This document shows, piece by piece, positions 6,713-14,173 of a DNA stretch of 19,497 nucleotides (position 1 is its first letter; each line of letters starts with the position of its first letter). Under the pieces are notes generated by a model that saw only the letters and a list, made by a program, of their open reading frames with translations, ran no database searches and was not told where the DNA came from. A program made the translations under genes and the position numbers. Origin of the DNA: DATILI01 sp035476635 (GTDB taxonomy: Bacteria > Pseudomonadota > Gammaproteobacteria > Burkholderiales > Burkholderiaceae_C); assembly GCA_035476635.1 (NCBI GenBank), contig DATILI010000334.1, positions 1 through 19,497 of the forward strand. Direction: 5' to 3'.

Positions 6713-8250
6713 GCGCCCAGATCCTGCGCCGGCGACGACGCGCTCTTCGCGGCGTTCGGCTTGCGACGGCGCCTCCGCTTTTTGGCCGCCGGGGCACCCT
6801 CGCCCTGCGCTTCTTCGGTCGGCGTGGAGTCCTCTTGCTGCGCTGCTGGCGCGCGCACCTGATGGACGCGCGGCTGCTTGTGCTGATCGGCCTTGATCTG
6901 CTGTACCAGGTCTTCGCGCACCGCATCGCTGCCGGTGCTGAACTCCTGCCACCAGTCCGCTACCACCACGTCGATTTCGCCGGCATCGGCGCGCAGGCGC
7001 ATAAAGTCAAAACCGGCCCGAAAGCGCGGCTGCTCCACCAGGCTGAAGGGCGTTTGGCCCACACGCTTTTCGAAGCGGGGCTGCATCATCCAGATTTCGC
7101 GCATGTCGGCGGCCAGCTTGCCGCGCCCCGAAACGTCGCCGATGCGGGCATTGAACACATCGTCGATCGCGTCCTGCAGGGCCGGGAACGGGTGCTGGCG
7201 CTGCTTGAGCCGGGCTGCCCAGCCATCGCGTACATCGGCCCACAAGACGCACGCCAAAAGAAAACTCGGCGCCACGGGCTTGCCTTCGCCGACGCGGCGA
7301 TCGGTATCTTGCAGCGCGGCGTTGACAAACGGCGTGCCGGCGCGCTCCACCACCACGTCCAGCAGCGGATAGATGCCGCGCGCCATGCCCAGTTTCTTCA
7401 ACTGCTCGATGGTCGCCAAAGAGTGGCCGGTCTGCAGCAGCTTGAGCATTTCGTCGAACAGGCGGCTCTGCGGCACGTCGGCCAGCAAGGCCTGCGACTC
7501 CACCAGGGGCTTGGCGGTCTTTGCCTCCAGGGTAAATCCGAGCGGGCTGAGCTTGGCGGCAAAACGCACGGCGCGAATGATGCGCACCGGGTCCTCCCGG
7601 TAGCGCGTGGCGGCGTCGCCGATCATGCGCAAGGTGCGCTTCTTGGCGTCTTCGATGCCCTTGTGGTAATCGACCACGATTTGCGTCTCGGGGTCGTAGT
7701 ACATGGCATTGATGGTGAAGTCGCGCCGCGCCGCGTCTTCCTCCTGCGGGCCCCAGACGTTGTCGCGCAGCACCCGGCCGGTGGAATCCACTGCGTGTTT
7801 CATGCCGGCCAGCTCGCTCTTGCTGGTCTTCTCGTTGCCGGCAACGGCCTCGGCGGCCGCGTTGTCCAGGTAGGCCCGGAAAGTGGAGACTTCGATCACT
7901 TCATGCTCGCGCCCCCGGCCATAAACCACGTGCACGATTCGAAAGCGCCGCCCGATGATGAAGGCGCGGCGAAACAGCCCCTTGACCTGCTCCGGCGTGG
8001 CACTGGTGGCCACGTCGAAATCCTTGGGGCGCAGGCCTACCAGCAGGTCGCGCACCGCGCCGCCCACGATATAGGCCTCGTAGCCAGCCTCCTTCAGGGT
8101 GTGCACCACGTTGAGGGCGCGCTCGTCGACCAGCGAAGGATCGATGCCGTGGCTTTCATGGCCCACTTCTTGGCGCTTGCCGAACTTCCGTTGCCGCGCC
8201 CCGGATGCCGAGGTCTTGCCCAGCAGCTTGTCGATGAATTTCTTGATCAT
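6709..8250 (-). CDS. pcnB: Poly(A) polymerase I
   Basis: PcnB adds 3' poly(A) tails that promote RNA decay and controls plasmid antisense RNAs. The 513-residue protein has the class II nucleotidyltransferase core: IVGGAVRDLLVGLRPKDFDVAT at about 61-82 with catalytic aspartates D77 and D79, then RRDFTINAMYYD and EDPVRIIRAVRFAAKL, which bacterial poly(A) polymerases share with CCA-adding enzymes. The length, the long N-terminal extension and the very basic C-terminal tail (AKKRRRRRKPNAAKS) point to poly(A) polymerase rather than a CCA-adding enzyme. The ATG follows the HAD gene's stop immediately (TAAATG), and folK overlaps the 3' end. Confidence 0.93.
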   Translation of the reverse strand: MIKKFIDKLLGKTSASGARQRKFGKRQEVGHESHGIDPSLVDERALNVVHTLKEAGYEAYIVGGAVRDLLVGLRPKDFDVATSATPEQVKGLFRRAFIIGRRFRIVHVVYGRGREHEVIEVSTFRAYLDNAAAEAVAGNEKTSKSELAGMKHAVDSTGRVLRDNVWGPQEEDAARRDFTINAMYYDPETQIVVDYHKGIEDAKKRTLRMIGDAATRYREDPVRIIRAVRFAAKLSPLGFTLEAKTAKPLVESQALLADVPQSRLFDEMLKLLQTGHSLATIEQLKKLGMARGIYPLLDVVVERAGTPFVNAALQDTDRRVGEGKPVAPSFLLACVLWADVRDGWAARLKQRQHPFPALQDAIDDVFNARIGDVSGRGKLAADMREIWMMQPRFEKRVGQTPFSLVEQPRFRAGFDFMRLRADAGEIDVVVADWWQEFSTGSDAVREDLVQQIKADQHKQPRVHQVRAPAAQQEDSTPTEEAQGEGAPAAKKRRRRRKPNAAKSASSPAQDLGA

Positions 8251-8946
8251 TTACTTCTTGTCAAACAGGTCCAGTATGCGCCATCCGCGCTCGGCTGCAA
8301 GGGTGCGCAGCCGGTCGTCGGGATTTGTGGCCACGGGGTGGTCGACCTTCTCCAGCAAGGCCAGGTCATTGATGGAATCGGTGTAGAAAGTGCTGCGCAC
8401 GTCGGCCCAGCCGAGTTCGCGCGCCCTTAGCCATTGTTCCACGCGCGTCACCTTGCCTTCGCGGGCCGAGGGCACGCCGCGGATGGCGCCGGTGATCCAG
8501 CCGTCCGCACCGCGCTCCAATTGCACCGCAATCAACTCCTGCACGCCAAAGGCGTCGGCAATCGGGCGCGTGACGAACTCGTTGGTGGCCGTGACGATCA
8601 CCGCCAGGTCGCCCGCCGCCTGGTGCCGGCGCACGAGGTCCACGGCTTGCGGCACCAGATGCATGTGCACCACGGTTCGCATGAACCGCTCATGCGCGGC
8701 CGCGGCCTCGGCAGCGCCACGCTGGCGCACCGCGTCCGTGGCGAAGCGCACATAGTCGTGGATGTCCAGGGTCCCGGCCTTGTAGTGCGAATAGAACTCC
8801 TCGTTGCGGGCCTTGAACGCCACCGGGTCGGTCCAGCCAATCTCGGTGGTGAACACGCCCCACGAGTAGTCGGAGTCGATTGGCAGCAGGGTATGGTCCA
8901 GGTCGAACAGGGCAAGGCCCGGCAGTCCTGATTTGTCGGAGTTCAA
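8251..8946 (-). CDS. HAD-superfamily subfamily IB phosphatase (SerB-like)
   Basis: A 231-residue cytoplasmic hydrolase of HAD subfamily IB. Motif I is LFDLDHTLL with nucleophile D15 and D17, motif II is VIVTAT with T119, motif III is K165 in REGKVTRVEQWL, and motif IV is FYTDSINDLALL with D190 and D194. The helical cap between motifs I and II contains EEFYSHYKAGTLDIHDYVRF, as in the TIGR01490 group. Homologues in Burkholderiales sit in this same place between hda and pcnB; the substrate is not established. The start is a TTG at 8946 overlapping the hda stop as TTGA, since no ATG precedes motif I in frame. Confidence 0.87.
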   Translation of the reverse strand: MNSDKSGLPGLALFDLDHTLLPIDSDYSWGVFTTEIGWTDPVAFKARNEEFYSHYKAGTLDIHDYVRFATDAVRQRGAAEAAAAHERFMRTVVHMHLVPQAVDLVRRHQAAGDLAVIVTATNEFVTRPIADAFGVQELIAVQLERGADGWITGAIRGVPSAREGKVTRVEQWLRARELGWADVRSTFYTDSINDLALLEKVDHPVATNPDDRLRTLAAERGWRILDLFDKK

Positions 8947-9647
8947 GCGTTCTCCAGCATCGATTTGATCAGCGGGATCGTGATCGCCCGCTTGGTTTGC
9001 AGCGCGTAGCCATCGAGCTGGTCGAGCAGCTCCATCAGGCTGCCGAGATCGCGCGAAAAGCGGTTGAGCATGAAATCCATGACGTCATCGCTCAGGAACA
9101 CGCCGCGCGCGTCGGCTTCCTGGCGCAGCACGGAACGGCGCTCCGGCTCGCTCAACACGGTCAAATGAAAGACATGACCCCAGCCCAGGCGCGTGCGCAA
9201 ATCTTCTCGCAGCTTCAGGTCGGCCGGGGGCAGTTCCCCCGCGGCCAGCACCCAGCGCTGCTGGCCGTGGTCCGGATTGACCGCGTTGACGAACCAGTTG
9301 AACGCCGCGTGCTGTTGTACTGCGGTGTAGAGATGGACTTCATCGAGCAGCACAGCCGCCCAGGCCTCGTTGTATGCGGGCGGTTCGTGCATGCTGGCGT
9401 CGAGCCACCCCACGGTGGCGCCCTGCTCGCGCAAGGCTTCGCGCACCCCTTCAAGCAGGTGCGTCTTGCCGCTGCCGCTGGCGCCCCAGAGATAGGTCGG
9501 CACCGGAGAGCGCATGGATGCGCCGCCCTTGTCACCCACCCACAGCTGCAAATGCCGCAGGGCGGCCTCGTTCGGCCCCGCAAAAAAGCGCGAAAGCGTG
9601 GGGCCGGTGGCGAGACCAATGTCAAGGGCCAGCTGCTTCATGCTCAT
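8943..9647 (-). CDS. hda: DnaA regulatory inactivator Hda
   Basis: Hda is a DnaA-related AAA+ protein that, bound to the beta sliding clamp, stimulates ATP hydrolysis by DnaA and prevents re-initiation. The 234-residue product has an N-terminal clamp-binding motif (KQLALDIGL, residues 4-12), a Walker A loop GASGSGKTHL at 55-64, a Walker B-like VLLDEVH at 99-105, sensor/Arg-finger region LREDLRTRLGWG, and no DnaA DNA-binding domain IV. Starts at 9647 and 9641 (ATG AGC ATG) are both possible. It leads the overlapping hda-HAD-pcnB-folK run and lies 46 bp after the permease gene on the same strand. Confidence 0.92.
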   Translation of the reverse strand: MSMKQLALDIGLATGPTLSRFFAGPNEAALRHLQLWVGDKGGASMRSPVPTYLWGASGSGKTHLLEGVREALREQGATVGWLDASMHEPPAYNEAWAAVLLDEVHLYTAVQQHAAFNWFVNAVNPDHGQQRWVLAAGELPPADLKLREDLRTRLGWGHVFHLTVLSEPERRSVLRQEADARGVFLSDDVMDFMLNRFSRDLGSLMELLDQLDGYALQTKRAITIPLIKSMLENA

Positions 9648-9693
9648 GCCGGGCCTGCCATGGTTGTGATGTGCTGCTTGCCTTGCACGCTAT

Positions 9694-10764
9694 TCAGCCT
9701 TGGTACAGCTTGCTGGAAAAATAGCCCGTTTGCACGCGGCGGATCGCCACCAGCAGTACGGCACTGGCCGGCAAAGCCACCAGGACGCCGACAAAGCCGA
9801 ACAACTGGCCGAAGGCCAGCAACGCAAAAATCACCGCCAGCGGATGCAGGCCGATGCGCTCGCCGACCAGGCGCGGCGTGAGGAACAGGCTTTCGATCAG
9901 TTGGCCCAGGCCGTAGACCACGGCCACCATCACCACCGCCTTGATCGATGCGAACTGCAGCAGCCCGGCCAAGGTGGCCAGCACCAGCCCCAAGCCGAAG
10001 CCCAGGTAGGGCACGAAGACCGCCAGCCCGGTGAAGATGCCGATCGGCAGCGCGAGGTCGAGGCCGAACAGCGCCAGCCCCACGCTATAGAGCACCGCCA
10101 ACACCAGCATCACCAACAGTTGCCCGCGCAAGTACTGGCCCAGCACTTCATCGGCTTCATGGGTGAAGCTGTCGTAGCCGGCGCGAAGGCGCACGGGCAC
10201 GAACGCCTCGACCCGGCCGACAAACTTGCTCCAGTCCATCAGTAGGTAGAACAGCGCCACGGGAACCAGCACCGCGTTGCCGACCAGCGCAAGCGCCACG
10301 CTGCCACCCATCTTGAGCGAAGACAAAATCGGGCCCAGCGCATCCTCCATGTTGGCATTGAGATGCTTGAGCACGAACTCCTTGATGCCGGCCACGTCCA
10401 GCGAGAGCTTGAAACCGAACTGCGCCATGAGTGGCGCGAGCCAATCATTGAGCCGGTCCAGCAGCAGGGGAATCTGCTGGCGCATCAGCGGAATCTCCTT
10501 GGCCAGAATGGGAACGATCAAAAGCAGCAGGCTCAGCAATACCACGATGAATACCAGCTCCACCAGCAGCACCGCCAGGATGCGCGGCAAGCGCCCCTTG
10601 CCAAGATCGTCCAGCCGGTTCACCAGTGGGGTCAGCGCATAGGCCAGAACGGCTGCCACCACAAAAGGCGTCAGCACCGGGCCCAGCAGCCACAGCGCCA
10701 GCACGGCCAGCGCGGCGATCAAACCCCAGGTCGCGGCACTTTTTTGGGTAGAGGTGAATTGCAT
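9694..10764 (-). CDS. AI-2E family (PerM/YdiK-like) transporter
   Basis: An inner-membrane protein of 356 residues in the AI-2E transporter family (PF01594). It has two N-terminal helices with LGPVLTPFVVAAVLAYALTPLVNRL, a central amphipathic region, and C-terminal helices carrying GIFTGLAVFVPYLGFGLG, ESLFLTPRLVGERIGLHPLAVIFALLAFG and GVLVALPASAVLLVAI, all typical. Despite the family name, most members are not shown to move autoinducer-2; some are linked to Na+/H+ antiport. I chose the ATG at 10764; an in-frame TTG at 10806 lies at or before the predicted transcription start and lacks a ribosome-binding site. The gene sits upstream of hda, as in related genomes. Confidence 0.9.
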   Translation of the reverse strand: MQFTSTQKSAATWGLIAALAVLALWLLGPVLTPFVVAAVLAYALTPLVNRLDDLGKGRLPRILAVLLVELVFIVVLLSLLLLIVPILAKEIPLMRQQIPLLLDRLNDWLAPLMAQFGFKLSLDVAGIKEFVLKHLNANMEDALGPILSSLKMGGSVALALVGNAVLVPVALFYLLMDWSKFVGRVEAFVPVRLRAGYDSFTHEADEVLGQYLRGQLLVMLVLAVLYSVGLALFGLDLALPIGIFTGLAVFVPYLGFGLGLVLATLAGLLQFASIKAVVMVAVVYGLGQLIESLFLTPRLVGERIGLHPLAVIFALLAFGQLFGFVGVLVALPASAVLLVAIRRVQTGYFSSKLYQG

Positions 10765-10806
10765 TGCTGGAGGTGCGGGGTAAGCCCTGGAGGGAATCTT
10801 GGCCAA

Positions 10807-10812
10807 ATTCTA
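10807..10812 (-). promoter_or_regulatory. Possible -10 box before the AI-2E family gene
   Basis: The minus strand reads TAGAAT (5 of 6 matches to TATAAT) inside CCCGATAGAATTTGG, about 40 nt upstream of the chosen ATG. Transcription would begin near 10800, which argues against the TTG start at 10806. No TTGACA-like -35 was found at proper spacing. Confidence 0.35.
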
Positions 10813-10859
10813 TCGGGCCAGCCGTGGCAGTTTGTCTGCCGGGCGATAACGGCGAGACC

Positions 10860-11711
10860 TCAGTTGCTGGCGCGCCGCAATTCGGCCACGCGATCGGCAA
10901 TGACATCGATGTCCAGGCCTTCTTCGGCGCGCACCAGATAGGTTTCCAGATCCACCACGGCCTGCACCGTATTGCCAAGCTCGGCATGGGCCAAGCCGCG
11001 GTCCCGGTATTCGGACCAGGCTTCGGGCAGCAGCACGATCAACCGGTCCTGCGCGGCCACGAGGCGCGGCCAGTCTTCTTGCGATTTGTGGATTTCCTTC
11101 AGGTTGCGCAGCATGCGGGCAATGATGTCGCGCGGTGTCGCCGCCTGCAGGTACAAGCCCAGCGGCACATCGAACTCGTCCACCAGGCCGCTGCGCCGCT
11201 TGTAGGGCTCCAGGCGCTCGGCGAGCTCCTCGCGGCTTAGTGACTGGCCGTTGAACGGGTCGATCACCACCTGGCCCTTGGGCAGGTTGACCTTGACCAT
11301 GAAATGGCCCGGGAAGCTGACGCCACGCGCATGCAGGCTCAGGCCCTGCGCCAGTTCCATCCAGAGCACGGCAAGGGAAATCGGGATACCTCGGCGCGTG
11401 CGCAGCACGGCATTGAGGTAGCTGTTGTCCGCGTCGTAGTAGTCGTTGACGTTGCCGCCAAAACTCAGGTCATGAAAAAAGAACTGGTTGAGCACCCGCA
11501 GGCGTTGCAGCGGCGCCGCATCCGCCGGCAGGCGGCGGCGAAGCCGGGCCAGCAGCTGATCGACGTCGCCCAGGACCTGCTGCACGTCCAATTCCGGGTA
11601 TTCGTCCTGCGCCAGGCAGGCGGCCGCTTCCAGCAGGGGGAAGTGCTCGTCAGTCTGCACCAGCGAGGCGAAGTACTCAAGCGGCGTCGGCGCAGAAAAG
11701 CTGAACTGCAT
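10860..11711 (-). CDS. SirB1-family protein (transglutaminase-like domain plus TPR)
   Basis: A 283-residue soluble protein. The N-terminal two-thirds is a transglutaminase-like core of the SirB1 type: NVNDYYDADNSYLNAVLRTR at about 87-106, RRGIPISLAVLWMELAQ at 106-122, GVSFPGHFMVKV at 130-141 and the DPFNGQ block at 151-156. The C-terminal part has two TPR-like helix pairs (DWPRLVAAQDRLIVLLPEAW, AHAELGNTVQAVVDLETYL). I see only one cysteine, in the N-terminal helix (C32), so the usual transglutaminase Cys-His catalysis seems absent, which I believe is common in this family. The role is unproven. It follows murJ by 64 bp on the same strand. Confidence 0.82.
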   Translation of the reverse strand: MQFSFSAPTPLEYFASLVQTDEHFPLLEAAACLAQDEYPELDVQQVLGDVDQLLARLRRRLPADAAPLQRLRVLNQFFFHDLSFGGNVNDYYDADNSYLNAVLRTRRGIPISLAVLWMELAQGLSLHARGVSFPGHFMVKVNLPKGQVVIDPFNGQSLSREELAERLEPYKRRSGLVDEFDVPLGLYLQAATPRDIIARMLRNLKEIHKSQEDWPRLVAAQDRLIVLLPEAWSEYRDRGLAHAELGNTVQAVVDLETYLVRAEEGLDIDVIADRVAELRRASN

Positions 11712-11723
11712 GATTCTTTTTAC

Positions 11724-11745
11724 TTGACGCCACTGGCCGCGTCAA
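11724..11745. repeat. Inverted repeat TTGACGC-N8-GCGTCAA upstream of the SirB1-like gene
   Basis: A perfect 7-bp inverted repeat lies 13 bp upstream of the SirB1-like start codon, in the short gap after murJ. On the minus strand it is not followed by a T-run, so it is not an intrinsic terminator of murJ. TTGACG with TAAAAA 17 bp downstream would make a -35/-10 pair whose start would fall on or next to the ATG. Operator, promoter and mRNA hairpin all remain possible. Confidence 0.35.
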
Positions 11746-11775
11746 CTCCGCCGACCGACTGCCACACGCCATCCG

Positions 11776-13341
11776 TCATCGCCGGGCAAATTGCCTGAAC
11801 TTCAGGCCACCCGCCCAAAGCGCTGCGAAGTAAATGGCACCGGACGCCGAAATAATGAGCGCCAGAAGCGCTATCCTCTTCGCGCCCTCGGCGCGCAGCT
11901 GGATCCAGTGGAACGCGCCGGAAGCCCACATCAAAAACACCGCCAGCAAGGCACTGGCTGCCAATACTTGCAGGGCAAAAACGCCCCATCCCGGTGCGGG
12001 CTTGTAGCTGCCGCGCCGCAGCAAGCCGAACAGCAGCCACACAGCATTGATGAGCGCGCCCAGTCCGATCGACAGCGCCAAGCCGGCATGCTGCAGCAGC
12101 GGCACCAAGGCGATGTTGAGCAACTGAGTGATGACCAGCACCACCACCGCAATGCGCACGGGCGTCCTGATGTCCTGGCTGGCGTAAAAGCCCGGCGCCA
12201 GCACCTTGATCGCGACCAGACCCACCAGGCCCGTACCATAGCCGGCCAGCGCCAGCGCCACCTGTGCGACATCGTTGTCCTTGAATGCCCCGTAGTGAAA
12301 CAGCGTTGCCACCAGTGGTTGCGAGAAGGTCAGCAGCGCCACGGCACAAGGCACGGCCAGCAATACCGCCAGGCGCAGCCCCCAGTCGAGCATGCCCGAA
12401 TACTTCTCTTCGTCGTTTGCCGCGCGGGCCGCAGCCAGCTGGGGCGTCAACACCACGCCCAAGGCTACGCCCAGCAGCGCCGTGGGAAATTCCATCAAAC
12501 GGTCGGCGTAGAACAGCCAGGTCACGCTGCCCGGCGCCAGATAGGAGGCGATCTGCGTATTGATCAGCAGTGAAATCTGCGCTACACCCACGCCCAGCAA
12601 GGCCGGCAGCATCATGCCGGCGATTTTTCTGGTTCCCGGGTCGGCCCAGGCAGCGCGAATTTCACCCCAGTTGAACTTGATTTTTGGAAGCAAGCCCAGC
12701 CTCTTGAGAACCGGCACCTGCACACCAAGCTGGAGCACACCGCCCACCATCACGCCAGCCGCCATCGCATAGATCGGCTCGATCCCCAGCGAGGCAAACC
12801 AGGGCGCGCCCCACCAGGCTGCGGCGATCATGGCCAGGTTCAGCAGCACCGGCGTGACCGCCGGCGCGGCATAGCGCTTCCAGGTGTTGAGCACGCCGGC
12901 CGATAGCGCCACCAGCGACATGAAGCCGATGTAGGGGAACATCCAGCGTGTCATGAGCACCGCGGCCTCGAAACCCCGTGGCTCCTGGCGCAGGCCGCTG
13001 GCGAGCGCCCAGACCAGCACCGGTGCGGCGGCCACGCCGATCACACAGGTTGCGAGCAAAACCCAGGCCAGTACCGTGGCCACGTTGTCGATCAGCCGGC
13101 GCGTGGCTTCTTCGCCGTCCCGCTCTTTCGTGTGCGCCAGCGCCGGGACAAAAGCCTGGCTAAAGGCACCCTCGCCGAACAGGCGGCGAAACAGGTTGGG
13201 TATGCGAAAGGCGACGTAGAAGGCGTCGGTCATCGCACTGGCGCCGAAAGCGGAGGCCATCAGCAAATCGCGAGCCAGACCGGTCACGCGCGAGGCCAGG
13301 GTCAGCAAGGAAACGGTGGAAGCGGCTTTGAACAAACTCAC
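11776..13341 (-). CDS. murJ: Lipid II flippase MurJ
   Basis: MurJ (MviN) flips the lipid-linked peptidoglycan precursor lipid II across the inner membrane. The 521-residue product is a polytopic MOP-superfamily protein with many hydrophobic helices. The diagnostic N-terminus is present: ASRVTGLARDLLMASAFGAS, then DAFYVAFRIPNLFRRLFGEG and AFSQAFVPALA, followed later by LFYADRLMEFPTALLGVALG and FHYGAFKDNDV. Length matches the family (about 510-525). The start is a GTG at 13341 (VSLFKAAS), where homology begins; an upstream ATG at 13446 would add 35 poorly conserved residues and overlap the rpsT promoter. It is divergent from rpsT, a typical arrangement in Burkholderiales. Confidence 0.94.
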   Translation of the reverse strand: MSLFKAASTVSLLTLASRVTGLARDLLMASAFGASAMTDAFYVAFRIPNLFRRLFGEGAFSQAFVPALAHTKERDGEEATRRLIDNVATVLAWVLLATCVIGVAAAPVLVWALASGLRQEPRGFEAAVLMTRWMFPYIGFMSLVALSAGVLNTWKRYAAPAVTPVLLNLAMIAAAWWGAPWFASLGIEPIYAMAAGVMVGGVLQLGVQVPVLKRLGLLPKIKFNWGEIRAAWADPGTRKIAGMMLPALLGVGVAQISLLINTQIASYLAPGSVTWLFYADRLMEFPTALLGVALGVVLTPQLAAARAANDEEKYSGMLDWGLRLAVLLAVPCAVALLTFSQPLVATLFHYGAFKDNDVAQVALALAGYGTGLVGLVAIKVLAPGFYASQDIRTPVRIAVVVLVITQLLNIALVPLLQHAGLALSIGLGALINAVWLLFGLLRRGSYKPAPGWGVFALQVLAASALLAVFLMWASGAFHWIQLRAEGAKRIALLALIISASGAIYFAALWAGGLKFRQFARR

Positions 13342-13403
13342 CCGCGCGAGTGTAGCCCGCACACGAGGGCTTCTTTCCCGGCCGGTCCGGGTAACCGCCA
13401 GGC

Positions 13404-13412
13404 TGCTACAAT
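13404..13412 (+). promoter_or_regulatory. Extended -10 promoter of rpsT
   Basis: TGCTACAAT matches the extended -10 pattern TGnTATAAT with one change. Transcription would start near 13419, giving a leader of about 40 nt. No -35 match is present at 16-18 bp, consistent with an extended -10 promoter. It lies between divergent murJ and rpsT. Confidence 0.55.
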
Positions 13413-13457
13413 AGAGGGCTTTGCTGGCATCATCCTCAAACCCCAAGGAACATCACA

Positions 13458-13772
13458 ATGGCATCTGGAAAACCCAAAAAGAAGAACCCGCGCCTGGCGT
13501 CGGGCCGTAAACGCGTCCGCCAGGACATCAAGCTCAATGCAGCCAACACATCCCTGCGCTCCAAGTACCGCACGGCTGTGAAGAACGTCGAAAAGGCGGT
13601 TGCAGCGGGCGACAAAGCCAAGGCCACCGAGCTGTTCGGCAAGATGCAAGCCGTGGTGGACACCGTGGCCGACAAGGGCATCTTCCACAAGAACAAGGCT
13701 TCGCGCGACAAGAGCCGCCTGTCCGCCAAGGTCAAAGGCCTGGCTCCCGCCGCCGCGAAGGCAGCCGCCTGA
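13458..13772 (+). CDS. rpsT: 30S ribosomal protein S20
   Basis: S20 is a primary 16S rRNA-binding protein of the 30S subunit. The 104-residue product begins MASGKPKKKNPRLASGRKRVR and contains the helical hairpin KLNAANTSLRSKYRTAVKNV and the GIFHKNKASRDKSRLSAKV block, all characteristic of betaproteobacterial S20. It is longer than E. coli S20 (87 residues) because of an Ala/Lys-rich C-terminal tail. The start is set by AAGGA with 8-nt spacing. It is monocistronic, with its own extended -10 promoter and a strong terminator about 80 bp downstream. Confidence 0.97.
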   Translation: MASGKPKKKNPRLASGRKRVRQDIKLNAANTSLRSKYRTAVKNVEKAVAAGDKAKATELFGKMQAVVDTVADKGIFHKNKASRDKSRLSAKVKGLAPAAAKAAA

Positions 13773-13849
13773 CTTTTCAGGCAAACAGCCCGGCCTCTTG
13801 ATTGGTATCAGGAAGCCGCCGTTTGTAACGGGTGCGCTGTCAGCAAAGC

Positions 13850-13875
13850 AAAAAACCGCCTTCGGGCGGTTTTTT
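13850..13875 (+). terminator. Rho-independent terminator of rpsT
   Basis: AAAAAACCGCC-TTCG-GGCGGTTTTTT forms an 11-bp stem with a stable UUCG tetraloop and a run of six T. It insulates rpsT from the following small ORF. The A/T flanks make it potentially bidirectional. Confidence 0.93.
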
Positions 13876-13954
13876 CGTTTCCGGGATTGAACTGCGCACA
13901 ATTGAATCTATCTATACAGTCTCAAGATGTGATTGTTCACGCAGGAGTTTAAAA

Positions 13955-14095
13955 ATGCGTACCTACGACAAGTTGATCGCCACGATTTCGGCCAGCCAAG
14001 GGAGCGGAGGCTTGCGCTCGTCCTTTGGCACCGATCTGGCGGCTGGCTTGCGCGTTGCGCCGATGGCCCGCCCTTCCTCGCAAGACATGGCATAG
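13955..14095 (+). CDS. Unrecognised 46-residue ORF, candidate leader peptide of the EF-G paralog
   Basis: I do not recognise this ORF. It starts MRTYDKLIATISASQGSGG and ends in PSSQDMA; it is Ser/Gly/Ala-rich with no transmembrane segment or signal peptide. Evidence that it is translated: a strong GCAGGAG Shine-Dalgarno sequence exactly 7 nt before the ATG, third-codon-position GC of about 76% (34 of 45 by my count), and its isolation between the rpsT terminator and a second terminator at 14120-14160. The upstream 13876-13940 stretch is relatively AT-rich (TTGAAC, TATACA), but no convincing promoter can be named. Position and geometry suggest a leader peptide controlling the downstream EF-G paralog; an independent small protein is the alternative. 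Confidence 0.5.
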   Translation: MRTYDKLIATISASQGSGGLRSSFGTDLAAGLRVAPMARPSSQDMA

Positions 14096-14101
14096 CCTTC
14101 A

Positions 14102-14127
14102 CAAGGGTACGAATCAACGAACCCTGG
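14102..14127 (+). promoter_or_regulatory. Candidate antiterminator hairpin
   Basis: CAAGGGTACG (14102-14111) can pair with CGAACCCTGG (14118-14127) around an AATCAA loop, giving 8 pairs with two mismatches. Its 3' arm is the 5' arm of the terminator at 14120-14149, so the two structures are mutually exclusive. It starts 7 nt after the small ORF's stop codon, where a terminating ribosome would cover its first bases. The pairing is read by eye; no folding energy was computed. Confidence 0.35.
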
Positions 14128-14160
14128 CCGGCTTGTCCGCGCCAGGGTTTTTCATTTTTT
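14120..14160 (+). terminator. Intrinsic terminator / attenuator upstream of the EF-G paralog
   Basis: AACCCTGGC pairs with GCCAGGGTT (9 bp), extended by CGG/CCG around a CTTGT loop with one bulged C, and is followed by a T-rich tract (TTTCATTTTTT). The tract ends 13 nt before the EF-G paralog's ATG, leaving no room for a separate promoter. Transcripts entering from the small ORF must read through it to express the gene. Confidence 0.85.
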
Positions 14161-14173
14161 AGACTGCAACATC

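Noticed and set aside
6835..8430. 531-codon plus-strand frame over pcnB and the HAD gene
   Set aside because: It spans two real genes and their junction in antisense, with His/Gln/Arg-rich composition typical of shadow frames in GC-rich DNA.
13989..14130. Longer-range antiterminator, CGGCCAG (13989-13995) pairing with CTGGCCG (14124-14130)
   Set aside because: A 7-bp GC-rich match at this distance is easily expected by chance; the local hairpin at 14102-14127 is the better candidate.
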